Shown piece after piece: positions 59,154-64,000 of a DNA stretch of 64,000 nt. Each line of letters starts with the position of its first letter. Positions within the stretch are counted from its first letter, which is position 1. Below the pieces are notes generated by a model. The model did not search any database. It was not told where the DNA came from and saw nothing but the letters and a program-made list of their open reading frames with translations. The DNA comes from Bettongia penicillata ogilbyi (Eukaryota > Chordata > Mammalia > Diprotodontia > Potoroidae). Both the position numbers and the translations under genes were made by a program. The stretch is from contig JAJHZJ010000014.1 of the NCBI GenBank assembly GCA_023548195.1, positions 14,546,718-14,610,717 of the forward strand. The letters run 5' to 3'.

Positions 59154-59644
59154 TGTAATGGTAATTTAAATGGAGAGATCTTTCCCATTCGTTAATAGGC
59201 CCATGTGACCTGCTTAAATTACGTGCAAGTCTAAGCCTCATGTGGTGGAAGGAGCTTTCAGAATGGATGGTACAAGAAGGGTGGAACAAAGCTGAGAGGA
59301 AGTTATTGAGAGCAGTTAGGGTGAAGGGAGAGAAAGGACACAAGCAAGTAGGCACAGCTGGGCTTGTGAGTGTTTGTTTATCTGTGGACCACCCCCATCA
59401 GGGAGGAGGGGAAAAGGGAGAGGCTTGGGAATGACTTTGTCCCTTGCAGTTATAATGTGTATTGACATCTTGGCTATTAAGACAGATTTGACTTTCTGGT
59501 TTTGAGATTTGGCTTTCTGGTATCTGAATCAATGTTTTTCTTCTGCCTTCTATATGGAGAGTCTGTTATACTTCAGGATTCCAAACTATGCCAGCATATT
59601 CATAGTCTCCCTTGATGCTGCGAATATTGCCTGAGCAATATATA
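59154..59644 (+). mobile_element. TGTAATGG-type LTR, second full-length copy
   Basis: Starts TGTAATGGTAATTTAAAT like 37551-38074 and follows it block by block ('gagatc..tcccattc', 'gaatggatggtacaagaagg', 'ggctttctggtatctgaatc', 'gatgctgcgaatat'). The poly(A) signal is changed to aatcaat. The 3' end is uncertain by a few bases. Confidence 0.6.
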
Positions 59645-60110
59645 ACTTTTTTTAAGTTTTTTTCAAACTCCACCCACCATTGAGAAAATCAGAAAAATAA
59701 AACCCCTGTTATAAACATGAATAATCAAGAAAAACACAATTTCTCATTGGTCAATTCTAAAAAAAATAATTTCAGTCTGTGCTCTGAGTTCATCACCTCC
59801 ATGTCAGAAGGGGACCAGCATATTTCATTATGACTCCTCAGAAATTCTGGCTGGTCTTAATTCAGAGTTCTGAGGCTTTATTTATCTATCAAATATCTAT
59901 GTGGGTATTATGTATATATTATATTACATATATATATAGGCATACATATAAACACATAATATGTATGTATTATATGATATGTGAACAATTTCAAAGTGTT
60001 CATAATGAAACATGCTGACCCCCTTCTGACAGAAAGTTAATGAACTCAGATCACATCTTGAAATATAACTCTTCAGACTCGGCCAATGAGAATTTTTTTT
60101 TTCACTTTGA
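59645..60110. mobile_element. probable L1 tail fragments with TA-rich repeat
   Basis: 'ctgtgctctgagttcatcac' and 'catatttcattatgactcct' resemble antisense L1 3'UTR. A (TATG/TATA) stretch lies at 59910-59965. Weak call. Confidence 0.35.
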
Positions 60111-60119
60111 GAAAGTGAA

Positions 60120-60240
60120 AAAGTTGATAATACACACCCATATGTATATTTTCACATGCATATATATGTAGAGTGTATATTAATATATACATGTAATATA
60201 ATATATAGTATATATAATATGTACATAAAGAGAGTTGTAT
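60120..60240. repeat. TATA/TATG-rich simple repeat
   Basis: Irregular TATATG/TATATA units; a similar stretch lies at 60690-60770. Confidence 0.85.
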
Positions 60241-60329
60241 ATAAAAAGAGTAAGGAGGGAGAGGGGAAATTAGGAGTTGAAATTAAGAGAGGGACTACTC
60301 CTAAGCAAAACAAATTCTAAGAATATGTA

Positions 60330-60700
60330 AAAAATATTTAAAACTCTTTTTGAGGTGCCAAAGAATGAAAATATAAGGAGGTGCCCATAAATTGGGAGAT
60401 AGACGAACAAACAATGGCATATAAATATGACAGAATACTATTCTACTGAGCTCATCAGTATAATGACCGGTGGATTCCAACGGACTAATGTTGAAATATG
60501 CTACCTCCCTCCTGATAGAGAAGTGAAGGACTAAGAATGCAGAGTGAGACAGTACTTTTTAGGCCATGGTCAATGTGGAAATTTGTTGTGATTGAATATG
60601 CATATGTGTAATGAGTTATATTTTTCTTGTGTTCTCAATGGGGAGTTGGGGATGGGGTGGAGAGGAGAAGTCAGATCTTAGATGAATAAAATTATATATA
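60330..60700 (+). mobile_element. 5'-truncated L1 3' end, plus strand
   Basis: 'aggaggtgcccataaattgg', 'cagaatactattctactgag', 'gaaatatgctacctccctcc' and 'gatggggtggagaggag' follow the end of ORF2 and 3'UTR, as in 30226-30960. Confidence 0.65.
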
Positions 60701-60779
60701 TATATCAAAATTTATGTACATATAAAATATGTATATATACATGTGTGTATTATATTTACATGTATATATAAAGCTCATG

Positions 60780-62610
60780 AAGTGAATGACCTTGGTATCT
60801 TCTATGTCTGATCAAGCTCTAAGTGCTCCTCAGTGACTGCTTCAGCCACCTTCATGGCCATTGAAACAAATTGTTTTCATCCCACCAAGTCTTCATTTGA
60901 TTGAGGTAGACATCCCCTAACTCACCAACAGGTTTAAGACCTGTAGGTTATTCTCAACTTGTTTTAGTCCATCTGCTGAGAACAATTTTACCTGGGGGTT
61001 TCTGCTGCACATGTTATACCTTCTTGAAGCCACAGATGAGTGTTGGGTGACAAGTGGACACCAAGGGTAAATGAATTTGACCAATTATTGGTGGGATGAA
61101 GGGAAGAGAAAAACTAAGTTACAACTGGTAGAACATAACCCTACAACTAAACACTTAGACTCACTCTCTTTTTTTCTAAGTCACATCCAGAAGGAAGATG
61201 GATGATCTATTATACAGGCCCAACAAGTCAAGGTAGAAGTCATGCTACCTTAGAAGCATTGATCTTTGCATGTTATATCCTGACAATACTAGCAAGCCAG
61301 CCATCTTTCACTTTGACCCTGCCCATGGCCTCACTTACCCTCCCTTGGAAAGCAAATTTACGGCCCAGGGAACTTATTGGTATCATACAACTACCAAATG
61401 GTGGTCATAAAATTAGTGGGACCCTTAAGTAAGGTGGGGGGAGTAATCTAATGGACACCGGCAAATGGTGATAAATGGGTCCCATCTAAGATAGTGAGAC
61501 AGGGAACTGGAGGTACCTTATGAATCCTGTCCACCAGGCAGTCCACTGACAGTCTGGTGGGAAAGGAACTAACTAGACCAATAAGAAAGAATATCACCTG
61601 GTGGGAAGGAGAATCCTAGTTAGCCCACATTTTTCCTCGCATCACCCCCACAGGTAACTCTGGACACTGATTGTATCAGCTCCATTTGCATTGATCCTGT
61701 GGACTTGTTCAATTTCTAGTTCAACCCTGGCCATCAGCTACATAGTGAAGGCAACCAGATACAGGGCCACAAAGGTGCTCCCACTTTTTGCAAGGACTTT
61801 ATTGTGTTTGTGTCCCATCAACTACTTATGTAACCAAAACACTGAACTTCCTGTCACAACTCAACTAAGAAAAGAAGCAGCCAATTTCTGCAACAAATGG
61901 ATCTGTCACTCAGTTCTAAGACTACCTGAGGAATGTATTTGAAATGCCTTCCAAACCATACCCTTTGTATGAGAGGCATAGCTATGATCTGATCCTGATC
62001 CACTGTGTGCCCCAATATATCCAACAATATCCTATTAATTCCTTCATGGTCTATCTCGCCCATGCTTCTTATGTGAGAGCATTTTTTCCAGAAGATAGTG
62101 AGCTGCAACTAGTGGGTTACTAGCCCCTCACTTCTGAACAGTATTTTTGTATTAACTTTCCTACTTCCCTATCCTTCATTCCTTCTTTCCTATTTCCTCA
62201 TTCTTGTTCCAACCTCCTTATTAAGTTATCTAGAAACTGTCTTCATTTTATTGGTGCTATAGATAACAAGGCAGTCACTTATTATCATACTGGCCCCCCC
62301 CTCCACTATCACCTCCCCGCATCAGCACTTTATGGTGCCCACTGCAGACATGGAGGCCACACACAGAGCCTGTCTCTGTTATCAGCTGTTTTCATCCTTC
62401 CCTTATGAGTAGCAATAAAGTTTGTTAAACCTTTCTCTGGGGAAGTCGATGCTTTTTAAGGATCCTATACTGCAACATTCCTTTGCAGAAATGGGAGGTC
62501 CACACGTTGCACATTGCTCATATTTTCAGACTTTTTGGAAGTTTTCATCATTTATGCTGATTTTTCTCTTCATTCTCTCTTTTTTTGATTTTTAAAAATA
62601 CTTTTTTTAT
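60780..62610. other. unclassified block, possible decayed ERV
   Basis: Less AT-rich than its surroundings and unlike the L1s. AATAAA at 62411 is followed by a U5-like segment ending GCAACA at 62477, which could be an LTR end. Frames at 61202-61432 and 61691-61942 (plus) are open for 76 and 83 codons but show no motif I recognise, so I assign no function. Confidence 0.3.
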
Positions 62611-62669
62611 ATGAGATGACCATAACAGCAAGCAAAGTAGGATCCTAACTTGTTTTCTGGATTGAATTT

Positions 62670-62792
62670 TAGCCAATAAGACATGTAAGTGGGCTCTAAT
62701 CATTCAGATATGGGCATGTGGCTCTAACCAATCAGATATGAGCATGTGGGCTCTAGTCAATCAGATGCTGAATAGAACTGTATATAAAGAGA
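62670..62792 (+). promoter_or_regulatory. triplicated CCAAT-box unit followed by a TATA box
   Basis: Three 28-29-bp tandem units begin at 62689, 62718 and 62746, each gtgg(g)ctcta followed by a CCAAT-type box (atcattcagat, accaatcagat, gtcaatcagat). A further CCAAT (agccaataag) lies at 62671. TATATAAAG follows at 62781. The middle box fits the NF-Y consensus best. This is the layout of a strong RNA polymerase II promoter, most likely an LTR U3 enhancer. Downstream the 13-mer gagccagtgttga recurs at 62791 and 62822. Confidence 0.6.
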
Positions 62793-63475
62793 GCCAGTGT
62801 TGAGAAAACTGACACTGAAGAGAGCCAGTGTTGAAGGGGTAAACCAGTATTAAGAAGAAGAGAGCTGAGAGAGGAAAGGAAGACCTCTGAGAGTATAATG
62901 GAAGACCTCTGATGGCAGAGACTTGCTGAAGGAGCCTCCAAATTTTGAAAGCGAATAGAGCTGCCCATGGGAAGAAGGCTTAGTTTAAGCCCCTTTTTAG
63001 AGCTGTTAAAGTGAACTGAGCTGTTAACACAAAGCCTCTGGGCTTTGGAGGTGAATTGAGATGATGGTGCTAGTGGTATGTGTCAGTTGTTGTGTTGAGC
63101 TTTGTTTTCCCAGAGGTGGAAGGTGCCCAGGAGAGCTTGGATTGACACAGTCCCCATGAGCTGAGACATGGAACAGGAGTAGAGAGCTGCCTACATATGA
63201 ATCCAGGCAACAGTGAGGAGTGGTCAGCCCACAGAGGAAAGAGCTGTGGGACTTGGAAGTCAACCTCGAGTTAAGATGAAAGAGGACTTTGCTTGGACAC
63301 TTGGTATTGATTGGGGAGATTGTTCTTACTATGACCTAGAGGTGAATGGTGTGGTATTTTCTAATTACCCCTTAAGGATATGTTGTGCTGGTGAACACCC
63401 TAGCCTGGGACCCTCTGATTGTGTAAATAAGTATTTTGGGGAATGCTACTGAATGCAATGATATGTTATGTGCCA
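62793..63475 (+). other. transcribed-type region downstream of the CCAAT/TATA cluster
   Basis: G/A-rich, with short internal repeats (gaagacctctga at about 62880 and 62902; gagctg(t)taa near 63001 and 63019). Frames at 63213-63452 (plus) and 63263-63024 (minus) are short and motif-free. An AATAAG near 63425 might be a poly(A) signal. Could be the rest of an LTR and leader, or a non-coding first exon; not resolved. Confidence 0.3.
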
Positions 63476-63479
63476 TATA

Positions 63480-63925
63480 ATATACTGAATTTTATGAGAT
63501 CTACAGAAACCATCAGTATTTCTACATAACACCCATTAAATCCAACAGGAAAAGTTAGAGAAATTCCATTCAAAATCACTAGAGACTGTATTAAATACTT
63601 GGGAGTCTACCTACACAAGAACAAGTGATAAATACAACTACCAATCAATGGTTGCAGAAATAAAGTCAAACCTAAATATTTTGAAAAACATTATTTACTC
63701 ATGGGTAAGACAAGCCAATAAGATAAAAATGGCAATTTTACCTAAATTGATTTCTTTATTCAATGTCAAGGTATTACTTTATAGACATAGAAAAAATAAT
63801 ATAGAGGCGAAAAAATTACTCAAGAATCTCAAGGAATATAAAAAAAGATGTGGGAACAAAACAGGCCTTGCAGTGCTAGATACCAAACAATACTATGAAA
63901 CAATAATTTCATTTCAAGATAGTTT
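63480..63925 (+). mobile_element. L1 ORF2 fragment (thumb/C-terminal region)
   Basis: 'cctgggagtctacctacac'-type block (63600), 'atttactcatgggtaagaca' (63693), 'atggcaattttacctaaatt' and 'ttctttattcaatgtcaagg' are the ORF2 segment also found at 38770-42000 and 43800-43990. Frame 63648-63977 is open for 109 codons (KMAILPKLISLFNVK). Truncated at both ends, and followed by MIR-like sequence to the window end. Confidence 0.75.
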
Positions 63926-64000
63926 AATTCTGCTTAAACAATCAAAGTGCCTTTCTGAAGGTCAAATAACTTGTTAAATGGCAGAACTGAAACTGACACT

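Noticed and set aside
61202..61942. Short frames considered as a retroviral envelope remnant
   Set aside because: No motif characteristic of an envelope gene could be pointed to; left unassigned.
1..64000. CRISPR arrays, tRNA/rRNA genes, bacterial-type operons or a host multi-exon gene
   Set aside because: No spaced identical repeats, cloverleaf-like genes, ribosomal sequence or recognisable exon chains were seen; the mobile elements explain the long frames.

Overview
The window looks like a repeat-dense, gene-free stretch of a marsupial (metatherian) mammal nuclear genome. The base composition is AT-rich. The repeats form a characteristic marsupial set: L1 LINEs whose 3' ends carry the familiar marsupial ORF2/3'UTR sequence, ORF1-only 'half-L1' (HAL1) elements, an L3/CR1 LINE, an RTE-like LINE with a SINE sharing its tail, tRNA-type and MIR/THER-type SINEs, and many solo LTRs. 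I recognise these from family knowledge and ran no search, and I cannot name the species. I see no host protein-coding exon, no tRNA or rRNA gene and no CRISPR array. The one long intact reading frame (367 codons, 50665-51768) is a HAL1 ORF1.

Layout. 1-5 kb: a minus-strand LTR with what may be an ERV leader running off the left edge, a second possible LTR, then unassigned sequence. 5-13.7 kb: two adjacent minus-strand L1s, both internally deleted. 13.7-19.1 kb: MIR and L1 fragments, a minus-strand LTR, and an L3/CR1 LINE carrying nested SINEs. 20-22.9 kb: HAL1 copy 1, with a broken ORF1. 24-31.4 kb: L1 fragments on both strands, a solo LTR, an RTE-tailed SINE and a 620-bp GAAA/GGAA tract. 31.4-34.9 kb: a deleted L1 with an LTR in it. 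35.2-42.8 kb: one old L1 split by three later insertions (a 6-bp-TSD solo LTR, a TGTAATGG-type LTR and HAL1 copy 2). 42.8-44.7 kb: an L1 ORF2 fragment. 45.8-49.8 kb: LTRs, a THER/MIR SINE, an AT minisatellite, an RTE-like LINE 3' end and an L1 tail. 49.9-52.2 kb: HAL1 copy 3 with intact ORF1, fused at its 3' side to part of an LTR. 52.2-58 kb: mostly unassigned sequence with MIRs and a 192-bp tandem duplication. 58-64 kb: an ancient L1, an LTR, L1 tails, an unclassified block, a promoter-like CCAAT-repeat/TATA cluster and an L1 ORF2 fragment at the right edge.

How the parts relate. The window shows donors and parasites side by side. HAL1s carry only ORF1 and must borrow reverse transcriptase from L1, and the SINE at 26.8-27.1 kb shares its 3' tail with the RTE-like LINE at 49.0-49.7 kb. 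None of the four L1s with recognisable 5' regions keeps a reverse-transcriptase domain, and their junctions differ. The insertions most useful for dating order are HAL1 copy 2 (with TSD and an apparent 26-nt 3' transduction) and the 476-bp LTR at 36.0-36.5 kb (with a perfect 6-bp TSD).
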